51,775 nt of DNA, from the NCBI GenBank assembly GCA_964529445.1, contig CAZGWJ010000007.1:1-51775 (forward strand). The letters are read 5' to 3'. Shown piece by piece: positions 8,538-15,446 of this stretch. A program made the position numbers and the translations under genes. The notes beneath the pieces were generated by a model. The model worked only from the letters and a program-made list of their open reading frames with translations. It made no database searches and was not told the origin of the DNA. The DNA comes from CAZGWJ01 sp964529445. GTDB taxonomy: Bacteria; Oederibacteriota; Muellerivitia; Muellerivitales; Muellerivitaceae. Numbering within the stretch: the first letter of the stretch is position 1; every line of letters starts with the position of its first letter.

Positions 8538-10223
8538 TTAGCGGCCGATCTCCTCCGGGTTGGCCATGACCGCACCCTCGGAAGCCGAGGTCACCATGCG
8601 GCAATAGCGGCCCAGCCACCCGCTGTTGATCTTCGGCTTCGGCTTCACCCAGGCGGCTTTGCGTTTGGCCAGTTCCGCTTCCGGCACCACCAACGTCAGG
8701 GTGCGCGCCGGGATGTCGATGCGGATGCGGTCGCCGTTCTTCACCAGCGCGATGGGACCACCCTCGGCCGCCTCGGGGCTGATATGCCCCAGGCAGGTCC
8801 CCGCCGTGCCGCCCGAGAACCTTCCGTCGGTGATGAGGGCCACGGTCTTGCCCAGTCCCTGGCCCTTGATCATGGAAGTCGGTGAGAGCATCTCGGGCAT
8901 CCCGGGACCCCCCTTGGGTCCCTCGTAGCGGATGACCACCACGTCACCGGGCCGCACTTCGCGTTTCCCAAGGGCCTCCAGGCACTCGTCCTGGGAATCG
9001 AACACGCGGGCCTGCCCCTCGAAGATGAAACAGGACGGATCCACGCCCGCGCTCTTGATGACGGCACCCTCCGGGGCCAGGTTGCCGAACAGCACGGCCA
9101 GCCCCCCGTCCGGCGTGAAGGGCCGGTCGATGGGATGGATGACGTTCGGGTCGGCGATCCTCGCGTCCAGGATGTTCTCGCCCAGGGTCTTTCCGGTCAC
9201 GGTGGGACACTCGAGGCTCAACAAGCTTTTCCTTGAGATCTCCTTGAGGATGGCGGAGATGCCCCCCGCGCGATCCACGTCCTCGATGTGCACGTCCGGC
9301 TTCGAGGGCGACACCTTGCAGATGCAGGGCGTCTTCGCGGAAAGCTCGTTCAGCCGCTTCAACGGATACTTCAGCCCGGCCTCCCGGGCCACGGCGAACC
9401 CGTGCAGGACGGTGTTGGTGGACCCGCCCATGGCCATGTCCAGAGCGAAGGCGTTGTCAAGCGACTTTTCGGTCACGATGTCGCGGGGCTTCAGGTCCTT
9501 CTGCAGGAGGTCCATGATGCGTTTCCCCGCCTCGCGCACGAGGTCCTTGCGGCGCGGGTCCACGGCCAGGATGGTGCCGTTGCCGGGAAGCGCCATGCCG
9601 ACGGCCTCCAGCAGGCAGTTCATGGAATTGGCCGTGAACATGCCGGCGCAGGATCCGCACGTGGGGCAGGAGAGGGCCTCGATGCGGGAGAGTTCCTCCT
9701 CGCTCATCTGCCCCGTCTGCACCTTGCCCACCCCCTCGAAGATGGTGATGAGGTCGGAGGAGGATCCGTCGGGAAGCGTGCCGGCCTTCATGGGCCCGCC
9801 CGTCACGAAGATCGTGGGGATGTTGAGCCGCACGGCGGCCATGAGCATGCCGGGCGTGATCTTGTCGCAGTTGGACAGGCACACCAGGGCGTCGAAGCCG
9901 TGCGCCATGCACATGGTCTCCACCGCGTCGGCGATGAGCTCCCGGCTCGGGAGGGAGTAGCGCATGCCGAGGTGCCCCATGGCGATGCCGTCGTCGACCG
10001 CGATGGTGTTGAACTCGAGCGGCGTGCCGCCCGCCTCGCGCACGGATTCCTTGACGATGTCCGCCAGGCCCCGCAGGTGCACGTGGCCCGGGACGATGTC
10101 GGTGTAGGAGTTGGCGATGCCGATGAACGGCTTTTTGATGTCGGCGTCGGAGAGTCCGCAAGCCCTCATGAGGCCGCGGTGCCCCGCCCTCTCGAACCCT
10201 TTTTTCACGATGTCGGAACGCAT
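8538..10223 (-). CDS. ilvD: Dihydroxy-acid dehydratase
   Basis: IlvD dehydrates 2,3-dihydroxy-isovalerate and its methylvalerate analogue in valine/isoleucine synthesis, using an Fe-S cluster. The 561-residue protein shows the full signature set: NSYTDIVPGHVHL near residue 39, cluster-cysteine region SNCDKITPGM (119), CGSCAGMFTANSMNCL (189-203) and GRFSGGTAGTCLGHISPEAAEGG near the C-terminus. The segment VPGH (rather than TPCN) resembles the E. coli-type enzyme, which has one cluster cysteine fewer, so an oxygen-sensitive [4Fe-4S] cluster is possible. The start is an ATG with AAGGAG upstream. No other ilv/leu genes lie in the window. Confidence 0.96.
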   Translation of the reverse strand: MRSDIVKKGFERAGHRGLMRACGLSDADIKKPFIGIANSYTDIVPGHVHLRGLADIVKESVREAGGTPLEFNTIAVDDGIAMGHLGMRYSLPSRELIADAVETMCMAHGFDALVCLSNCDKITPGMLMAAVRLNIPTIFVTGGPMKAGTLPDGSSSDLITIFEGVGKVQTGQMSEEELSRIEALSCPTCGSCAGMFTANSMNCLLEAVGMALPGNGTILAVDPRRKDLVREAGKRIMDLLQKDLKPRDIVTEKSLDNAFALDMAMGGSTNTVLHGFAVAREAGLKYPLKRLNELSAKTPCICKVSPSKPDVHIEDVDRAGGISAILKEISRKSLLSLECPTVTGKTLGENILDARIADPNVIHPIDRPFTPDGGLAVLFGNLAPEGAVIKSAGVDPSCFIFEGQARVFDSQDECLEALGKREVRPGDVVVIRYEGPKGGPGMPEMLSPTSMIKGQGLGKTVALITDGRFSGGTAGTCLGHISPEAAEGGPIALVKNGDRIRIDIPARTLTLVVPEAELAKRKAAWVKPKPKINSGWLGRYCRMVTSASEGAVMANPEEIGR

Positions 10224-10247
10224 GACCGTCTCCTTATGACCCCATTT

Positions 10248-10266
10248 TCACCACGAAGACACGAAG
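10248..10266 (-). repeat. CACGAAG-type repeat, diverged copy
   Basis: TCACCACGAAGACACGAAG is the reverse complement of the core of the 57-base repeats at 10302 and 10410, with one change. The three copies therefore face each other between ilvD and the aldolase gene. Confidence 0.7.
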
Positions 10267-10301
10267 ACTCGAAGGAAGGCTTTGGTGCCTTGATCCTGCC
10301 A

Positions 10302-10358
10302 CCCAAGAAGTCGTTCTTGGTGCCTTCGTGCCTTCGTGGTGGATCCTAAAGGTTTGCG
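10302..10358 (+). repeat. 57-bp direct repeat, copy 1
   Basis: It is identical over 57 bases to 10410-10466 and begins CCCAAGAAGTCG. The core is CCTTCGTGCCTTCGTGGTGG. The spacer to copy 2 is 51 bases. Confidence 0.95.
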
Positions 10359-10409
10359 ACAATCTTTTCCTTGACGACTCAAAAAAGCTTCATCGCCCCG
10401 ATCCCACTG

Positions 10410-10466
10410 CCCAAGAAGTCGTTCTTGGTGCCTTCGTGCCTTCGTGGTGGATCCTAAAGGTTTGCG
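10410..10466 (+). repeat. 57-bp direct repeat, copy 2, overlapping the aldolase stop
   Basis: Second identical copy. Its right end encodes the last few codons and the stop of the aldolase gene on the opposite strand. Confidence 0.95.
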
Positions 10467-11281
10467 GGCGGCGGGAACGCCTTCTCCAGCTCGGCCATCG
10501 CCTCCGGACCCAACCCCTCCGGCTCCGCGCCCGCCATCAGACACTTCAAACGCACCGTGGCGGCCTTATTGAGGACGTCGATCGTGTCGAAGGCGTCCAG
10601 GGGGTTCCTCCCCAGCGCCAAGGCTCCGTGCTTCTCCCAGAGGACCGCCGTGCGGTTCTTCCCGAAGAGCGCCACCGTGGCATCCGCCAATTCCCTCGAA
10701 CCGGGAGCGCGATAGGGCACGTACCCCAGGCCCGAAGGCACGTACATCTTCACCTCGGGAAGCATGCCCCAAAGGGCACGGTTGAGTTTCGCCTCGTCCT
10801 GGTATTCCTTCAGGTGGGAGAGCGCGATGAGTTCGTCCGGGTGCGTGTGGAGGAGGGTCGTGCGGCCGGCCCCCTTCTGCCGCAGGAGGCGGTGCACCGC
10901 GAAATGCGTGGGCAACTCCGAGGTGGGCCGGAAGTTGTCCGAATCCTTGCCGCCCCAGAGCAGGTAATAGCCGTCCAGCTTCTTGGAAACGCGCGCCACG
11001 CCCAGCCAGCGGACGGGATTGTCGGCCACGTCCCGGAACCGCGCGCCGGAAGCCGTCACCAGGAAGCTCTCCCCGGCCAGTTCCTCCCCTTCCACGGGCG
11101 TCTCGATGAAACGGAAAAGGCCCAGCGGCACCTCGACCGGCACGTGCTCGGTGACGTTCACGGAAAGGTTGCCCGCGTTCCGCTCGGCCCACCCCTTCTG
11201 CCACAGCAGGGCGGCCGTGCGTGACGCCTGGTCCACCAGGCGCTCGAAATCCTTGCCGAAGGAAAGGGATTGCCCTGCCAT
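10454..11281 (-). CDS. rhaD: Class II aldolase, rhamnulose-1-phosphate aldolase-like
   Basis: RhaD splits rhamnulose-1-phosphate to DHAP and lactaldehyde with Zn. The 275 residues (E. coli RhaD has 274) show WAERNAGNLS (31-40), PTSELPTH with the likely catalytic Glu122, Zn-ligand motif HTHPDE (145-150), GLGYVPYRAPGSRELADAT (185-203) and EKHGA with the third Zn histidine at 218. This pattern follows RhaD more closely than fuculose or ribulose aldolases. The start is the ATG at 11281 with GGAG six bases upstream; an in-frame GTG 21 bases earlier falls inside a CACGAAG repeat and is unlikely. No other rhamnose genes are near, so substrate is inferred from sequence alone. The C-terminal codons come from the 57-base repeat. 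Confidence 0.85.
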   Translation of the reverse strand: MAGQSLSFGKDFERLVDQASRTAALLWQKGWAERNAGNLSVNVTEHVPVEVPLGLFRFIETPVEGEELAGESFLVTASGARFRDVADNPVRWLGVARVSKKLDGYYLLWGGKDSDNFRPTSELPTHFAVHRLLRQKGAGRTTLLHTHPDELIALSHLKEYQDEAKLNRALWGMLPEVKMYVPSGLGYVPYRAPGSRELADATVALFGKNRTAVLWEKHGALALGRNPLDAFDTIDVLNKAATVRLKCLMAGAEPEGLGPEAMAELEKAFPPPANL

Positions 11282-11295
11282 TGAAAGCTCCGGAT

Positions 11296-11315
11296 TCACC
11301 ACGAAGGCACGAAGA
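11296..11315 (-). repeat. CACGAAG-type repeat upstream of the aldolase
   Basis: TTCACCACGAAGGCACGAAG is the exact reverse complement of the core of the 57-base repeats. The aldolase gene is therefore bracketed by inverted copies. Confidence 0.8.
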
Positions 11316-11424
11316 CGCCAAGGTGGAATTCAGGGAATTCTTTATACCATGAAGAAATGCGGCATTAACAGGCCTAATCTTCGACGCGCTTCGCGACTTC
11401 GCTTCTTCGGGATGGAATGAATGT

Positions 11425-11730
11425 TCAGAACGGCTTTTTTCGGGTGGAGATGACGGTCCAGGTCTGGTGGGTGGCGAACTTCCCCTTCGGGATCCGGAGC
11501 TTGGACTGGAGGGCGTCCATCTCCCGTTTCGTGAGCTTGCGCTTGCCCGAGGTGATGCGCGTGGTGCGGGCGCCCACGGGAGAGATCGTGCCCTGCTGGC
11601 CGCGCACGACGATGACGTGCCCGGGTCCTCCCGGGAAATACGCCGTCCGGTTCACCACGGTGGTCTGGGCGCCCCGGGCCCAGGCCAGGGGGGAAACCCC
11701 CAGGAGCAGGAGGATCAGGATCGCTCTCAC
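11425..11730 (-). CDS. Small exported hypothetical protein
   Basis: This 101-residue protein begins at the GTG at 11730, which has AAGGAG six bases upstream and directly precedes a signal peptide (VRAILILLLLGVSPLAWARG, cleavage probably after AWA). An ATG 24 bases earlier would put charged residues before the signal. The mature part is basic, with LTKREMDALQSKLRIPKGKF in the middle and a KKPF end. I do not recognise the family. The gene is alone between the aldolase and the methyltransferase unit. Confidence 0.6.
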   Translation of the reverse strand: MRAILILLLLGVSPLAWARGAQTTVVNRTAYFPGGPGHVIVVRGQQGTISPVGARTTRITSGKRKLTKREMDALQSKLRIPKGKFATHQTWTVISTRKKPF

Positions 11731-11859
11731 GGTGTTCTCCTTGTCGTCCGTCATCGCGGGCGTGATGGATGCAACCCGTCCATGTTCCCAGAAACAAGCC
11801 GCCCCTTCAAGCGCCCCGAAAGACCCTGCGTCGTCGCCTTTCCAGACCGGCGATTTCCA

Positions 11860-12525
11860 TCAATGAAGCCCGAGGACGCAAGCCCCCTCCGGGTCGATCC
11901 GCAGGACTTCCAGGCCCAGTTTCCTCGCCATGTGCCGCAGGGTTTCCGGTGCAAAGAAGGAAACGTGGGTGACGTCCCGTCGATACCACCAATCCCTGAA
12001 ATCCGCGGCCTTTCGCGAGTGGAAGCGCGTCGAGAGGGCGAGAAGTCCCTTCCCCGTCAGTCGCGACTTCAATTCCCCGAGGACCTCCAGGGGCTCCGGA
12101 AGATGCTCCAGCACTTCCGTGAGGGTGATGAGGTCGTAGGACCGCGATCGATAGGCGGGATCCGGGGCGAAGTGGAGATCGTGGAAATCCGTCTCGAATC
12201 CCCGTTCCCGGAGGAGCGCGACAAGGACGGGAACCCCGCCTTCGGGGAGGGGACCGCACCCGAAATCGAGCGCCCGGCCCGGCGGCCGGACGAAAGGATC
12301 GACGCAGGAGCGCAGGAATTCGTCGAGCATTTCCCGGTAACCGGGACTTTCGGCGCTGTTGTCGTGGAGCAGGTAGCGGTCCCTCTGTTCCCGGGATCCG
12401 GGACGTTGGGCCGGATCGAGGGCCATGAAGAGGCAGGCGGGGCAATCGAGGTAGTTCCGGTCCCCCATCTCAAGGATCCCGCGACCGCTCCCGCAGACCG
12501 GACAGGAAGCCGGGGAAACCGTCAC
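11860..12525 (-). CDS. Class I SAM-dependent methyltransferase with N-terminal zinc-finger-like motif
   Basis: The 221-residue protein opens with CPVCGSG...DCPAC, two CxxC pairs that could bind zinc. A Rossmann-type domain follows: ALDFGCGPLPEGG is the SAM-binding loop, DLHF the acidic end of strand 2, and YDLITLTEVLEHLPEP motif II with the post-motif helix. This arrangement is common in small-molecule or sugar methyltransferases (Methyltransf_23 type); the substrate is unknown. The start is the GTG at 12525, which overlaps the upstream stop as GTGA; no separate ribosome site is visible, so coupling is likely. It is third gene of the RidA/membrane protein/methyltransferase unit. Confidence 0.85.
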   Translation of the reverse strand: MTVSPASCPVCGSGRGILEMGDRNYLDCPACLFMALDPAQRPGSREQRDRYLLHDNSAESPGYREMLDEFLRSCVDPFVRPPGRALDFGCGPLPEGGVPVLVALLRERGFETDFHDLHFAPDPAYRSRSYDLITLTEVLEHLPEPLEVLGELKSRLTGKGLLALSTRFHSRKAADFRDWWYRRDVTHVSFFAPETLRHMARKLGLEVLRIDPEGACVLGLH

Positions 12526-12998
12526 CGTCGGAAACACTCCCAAACGGCCTCGGCGACGAAACCCTCCTCGCCCCTCGCCAGGAAGGTCCCCAGCGCCCAC
12601 ACGAAGAAAGGCGCGCCGAGTCCCAGGCCGGTGTTCAAGGCGAAGCGGAAGACGCTGCCGGGGTCGGCATCGGGAGCGGGGGCCTGGAAGAACAGGATAT
12701 AGAAGAGAACGAGGTACCAGAGGGCCAGGAGCCAGAAGTTGAGGGGATGGATCTCGAACCGCCCGGTGAATCGCGTGCCATCCGCGGCGGGCTCCAGGCT
12801 CAGGTAGAGGATCGGATGCAGGGAGTTGTTGTACCCGGTGTTCTTCCAAAGGAGGATCGTCTGCCCCTTCTCCAAGCGGACGAGGGGAGGGCGATCCTTC
12901 CGGAAGGGATCCTTGAAGACCCGTGGGATGGCGGAGATCTCCCGAAGCCGCCGACGGTACTCCTCGGGCGCGAGGGGCGCGGTCCCCCCGAAGGTCAT
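12522..12998 (-). CDS. Hypothetical membrane protein
   Basis: 158 residues with an ATG at 12998 overlapping the RidA stop as ATGA. A soluble N-terminal part of about 80 residues contains PPLVRLEKGQTILLWKNTGY. Two hydrophobic segments follow (near residues 87-105 and 120-140), and the C-terminus overlaps the methyltransferase start by four bases. No family is recognised. Its position between RidA and a methyltransferase, joined by two four-base overlaps, argues that it is a real, co-translated gene. Confidence 0.7.
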   Translation of the reverse strand: MTFGGTAPLAPEEYRRRLREISAIPRVFKDPFRKDRPPLVRLEKGQTILLWKNTGYNNSLHPILYLSLEPAADGTRFTGRFEIHPLNFWLLALWYLVLFYILFFQAPAPDADPGSVFRFALNTGLGLGAPFFVWALGTFLARGEEGFVAEAVWECFRR

Positions 12999-13390
12999 CG
13001 ATCCCCGCCGACGAAGGCGTCCGCCTCGATCTCGACCATCATTTCGGGATCGATCAGCTTCGAGACTTCCACGATCGTCGTGGCCGGGCGGATCTCGCCG
13101 AAGGCCTGGCCATGGGCTCGGGCGTATTTCTCCCATTGCTTGATGTCGGTGACGAACAGGCGGGTCCGCACGACGTCCTTCAGGGCGGCCCCGGCCTGCG
13201 CGAGGGCCTTCTCGATGTTCTGGATCGTCTGGAGGGTCTGGGCGGCCGGGTCCCCGAGGCCCACGATCTTGCCGTCAGGACCGGTCGCGGTGGTGCCGGA
13301 CATGTGGATGTAGTCGCCCACCTTCACGCCGCGCGAATAACCGATGATGGGTTCCCACTTCGATCCGGTGCTGATGTTCTGACGGGGCAT
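12995..13390 (-). CDS. ridA: RidA family imine/enamine deaminase
   Basis: RidA proteins hydrolyse reactive 2-aminoacrylate-type enamines to ketoacids and ammonia. The 131 residues carry VRTRLFVTDI (74-83), the catalytic-type Arg101 in IRPATTIVEV and the conserved Glu120 near the C-terminus. The N-terminus (NISTGSKWEPIIGYSRGVKVGDYIHMSGTT) resembles RidA subfamilies other than the archetype, so the exact substrate is open. AGGAG lies six bases before the ATG. It is first gene of the three-gene overlapping unit. Confidence 0.9.
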   Translation of the reverse strand: MPRQNISTGSKWEPIIGYSRGVKVGDYIHMSGTTATGPDGKIVGLGDPAAQTLQTIQNIEKALAQAGAALKDVVRTRLFVTDIKQWEKYARAHGQAFGEIRPATTIVEVSKLIDPEMMVEIEADAFVGGDR

Positions 13391-13418
13391 GGAGGTCTCC
13401 TGGAATGAGATCTTCCCC

Positions 13419-13470
13419 TCACCCTACCCTCTCCCGCAATGGATTCGACATGGCTCACCATTCGGGGCGA
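13419..13470. repeat. Possible degenerate hairpin repeat between ridA and htpX
   Basis: CCCTCACCCTACCCTCTCCC and, ~25 bases later, a CATTCGGGGCGAGGG-type end recall the layout of the hairpin repeats at 23714 and 26969, but the central part does not match. Confidence 0.35.
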
Positions 13471-13492
13471 GGGCAAAGGTTGGAACAGCCTC

Positions 13493-14407
13493 TTATTGAA
13501 CGAACGGCGATCCCGAAGGGATGCCGGACTTCTTGAGCCGCGCGATGCGCTGTTCCAGGGGTGGATGGGTCGAGAAGAGGGCCATCATGCCGCCCCCCGA
13601 GATCTTCAGGGTGGCCAGCGACCCGGCCGGTTCCTGGGGCACGCGGCGTCTCACGGCCTCCTGCAGGGCCTCGAGGGCCGAGATCATGCGGGTCTTCCCC
13701 GCCAGGGACGCGCCGCCCGCGTCGGCCCGGAACTCGCGCCAGCGGCTGAACGCGGCCACGACCATCATGCCCAAAAACGACAGGAGGACCTGGAGCACCA
13801 TCGTCACCGCGAACTGGATCATGTAACGGTTTTCGGAACGGGAGTTCTGCGCCACCAGGAAGGCGATGACGCGGGACAGGAACATCACGAAGACGTTGAT
13901 GACGCCCTGCACCAGGGTCATGGTCACCATGTCCCCGTTGGCCACGTGGGCGATCTCATGCCCCAGCACGCCCTCGACCTGGTCGCGGCTCATGCGCTGC
14001 ACGAGTCCCGCCGAGACGGCCACGAGGGCGCCGTTCTTGGTGGCCCCGGTCGCGAAGGCGTTGACCTCGGGGCTGTCGTAGTAGCCCACCTCGGGCATCT
14101 TTTCGATGCCGGCCTTGCGGGCCAGGTGATGGACGGTCTGGACCAGCCACCGGCCGTCGGGATCATGCGTGTTCGGATCGATGACCTTCACGCCCGCGCT
14201 CCACTTCGCCATGGTCTTGGAAAGGAGCAGGGAGATGAAGGCGCCCCCGAAGCCCCACACGGTGCACAGGACGAGCAATGCCATGTAGTCGATGCCCTGG
14301 GCGGTCAGGTAATGACCGAGCCCGAGCACATGGATGACGATGCCGATGGTCGTGATGACCAGGACGTTCGTGACGCCGAACAGCAGGATCCTCTTGGCGA
14401 TCTGCAT
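13493..14407 (-). CDS. htpX: Membrane zinc metalloprotease HtpX
   Basis: HtpX degrades misfolded membrane proteins at the inner membrane. The 304 residues have two N-terminal membrane segments (about 5-27 and 40-62), the HEIAH zinc motif at 150-154, two further hydrophobic segments (about 163-185 and 197-220) and WREFRADAGGA with the third ligand Glu225. Length and order match M48B HtpX. An N-terminal RILLFGVTNVLV is family-typical. GGAGGG stands five bases before the ATG. It appears to be a single gene. Confidence 0.95.
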   Translation of the reverse strand: MQIAKRILLFGVTNVLVITTIGIVIHVLGLGHYLTAQGIDYMALLVLCTVWGFGGAFISLLLSKTMAKWSAGVKVIDPNTHDPDGRWLVQTVHHLARKAGIEKMPEVGYYDSPEVNAFATGATKNGALVAVSAGLVQRMSRDQVEGVLGHEIAHVANGDMVTMTLVQGVINVFVMFLSRVIAFLVAQNSRSENRYMIQFAVTMVLQVLLSFLGMMVVAAFSRWREFRADAGGASLAGKTRMISALEALQEAVRRRVPQEPAGSLATLKISGGGMMALFSTHPPLEQRIARLKKSGIPSGSPFVQ

Positions 14408-14515
14408 GGTTCCCTCCGGATCAGGCCCTTGGGGCCCGGTTCAAGACGATAAGGTAAGGCCGGCAAGCCCTTTTTCCAAGCGGAACCGGACGGAAATCGG
14501 ACGCCCGAAAACGCG

Positions 14516-15400
14516 CTATTGGCGGGGAGGAAGAGGCCCGATCGGTCCCTCGGCGATGACGAAGGAATCGAACTGCACGTACTGGTCCTTCGGAGGCGCC
14601 CAATCCGGCTCCCCTCCCCCGAAGAAGGTCGAGAAGTAGAAGGCGTCGATCAAGAGTTCCGGCACCTCCCGGAAGCGGATCGAGGTGACTTCCAACGCCA
14701 GCTCGCCGTCCAGCCAGGACCGAAGCACTCCGTCCTTTTTTCCGGGAGTATTCATGCGCACGTAGGTCTCGACGCAATGCCATGTGCCGGGTTTGAAGAA
14801 GGCCGGTTGGCCTTTCAGGGTCCAGGGGAAATCCTCGCCCCACTTTCCCGGCTGGTCGGGATGGTACACGTATTGCACGATGCGCCCGTCGGTGCGCCAC
14901 ATGAGCCGCGCGCTCCATCCGTCGCGCCCGGAAGGGATCTTCCCGCCCGTGTTGCCTTGCCCCCCCGCGAGACCGGGAAGTTTCCCGCCCTTCACGAATT
15001 GGAACTTCGGGTCGAACCGGACGTAATACCGGACATACGCCTCGTCGCGGGGTTCGATCCCGAGCTTGGGGAAGGACGTGTACCACTGGCAGGCGCTGTC
15101 GCCCCCGATGAGACCCTTCGGGTACCGAACGCGGAGCGAATTCCCGAGGAACGCCTTCTTTCCTGAAACGATCTCGATGTTGGAGGAAGGGGAAGGCCCC
15201 CAGGCCATGCCCCAGGCCGTCTCCCAGGGATCGGATTCGAAGCCGGAAAAGAAGAGGATGTCGGTCCTTCCCTTCAGGCCCTCCTCCATGTAAGCGGACT
15301 CTCCGGCGACGGGGGCGGATTCGGGAACGGGGGTCTGGGCCATGAGGAAACTCGCTGAAAGAAGGATGAGAAGGCAGGGGATTCGTGGTGAATTTCGCAT
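14516..15400 (-). CDS. Secreted polysaccharide lyase family 14-like protein
   Basis: 294 residues with a signal peptide (about 1-21, cleavage near FLMAQ). The stretch FVKGGKLPGLAGGQGN and the surrounding beta-strand pattern (YVRYYVRFDPKF before it, WHCVETYVRMNTPGKKDG after) match PL14 lyases, which cleave alginate or glucuronan. Activity and substrate are not shown. No other alginate genes are present. A TAGAAT box lies only five bases upstream of the ATG, with no clear ribosome site, suggesting a leaderless transcript. It may be exported to the periplasm or beyond. Confidence 0.75.
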   Translation of the reverse strand: MRNSPRIPCLLILLSASFLMAQTPVPESAPVAGESAYMEEGLKGRTDILFFSGFESDPWETAWGMAWGPSPSSNIEIVSGKKAFLGNSLRVRYPKGLIGGDSACQWYTSFPKLGIEPRDEAYVRYYVRFDPKFQFVKGGKLPGLAGGQGNTGGKIPSGRDGWSARLMWRTDGRIVQYVYHPDQPGKWGEDFPWTLKGQPAFFKPGTWHCVETYVRMNTPGKKDGVLRSWLDGELALEVTSIRFREVPELLIDAFYFSTFFGGGEPDWAPPKDQYVQFDSFVIAEGPIGPLPPRQ

Positions 15401-15446
15401 GGGCCATTCTATCCGAAAAAACGGGCCCGAAGGACGCTTCCGACCT

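Noticed and set aside
10248..10544. Frame with a repeated TTKARRHQER peptide
   Set aside because: It is translation of the CACGAAG DNA repeats and has no start signal or protein character.
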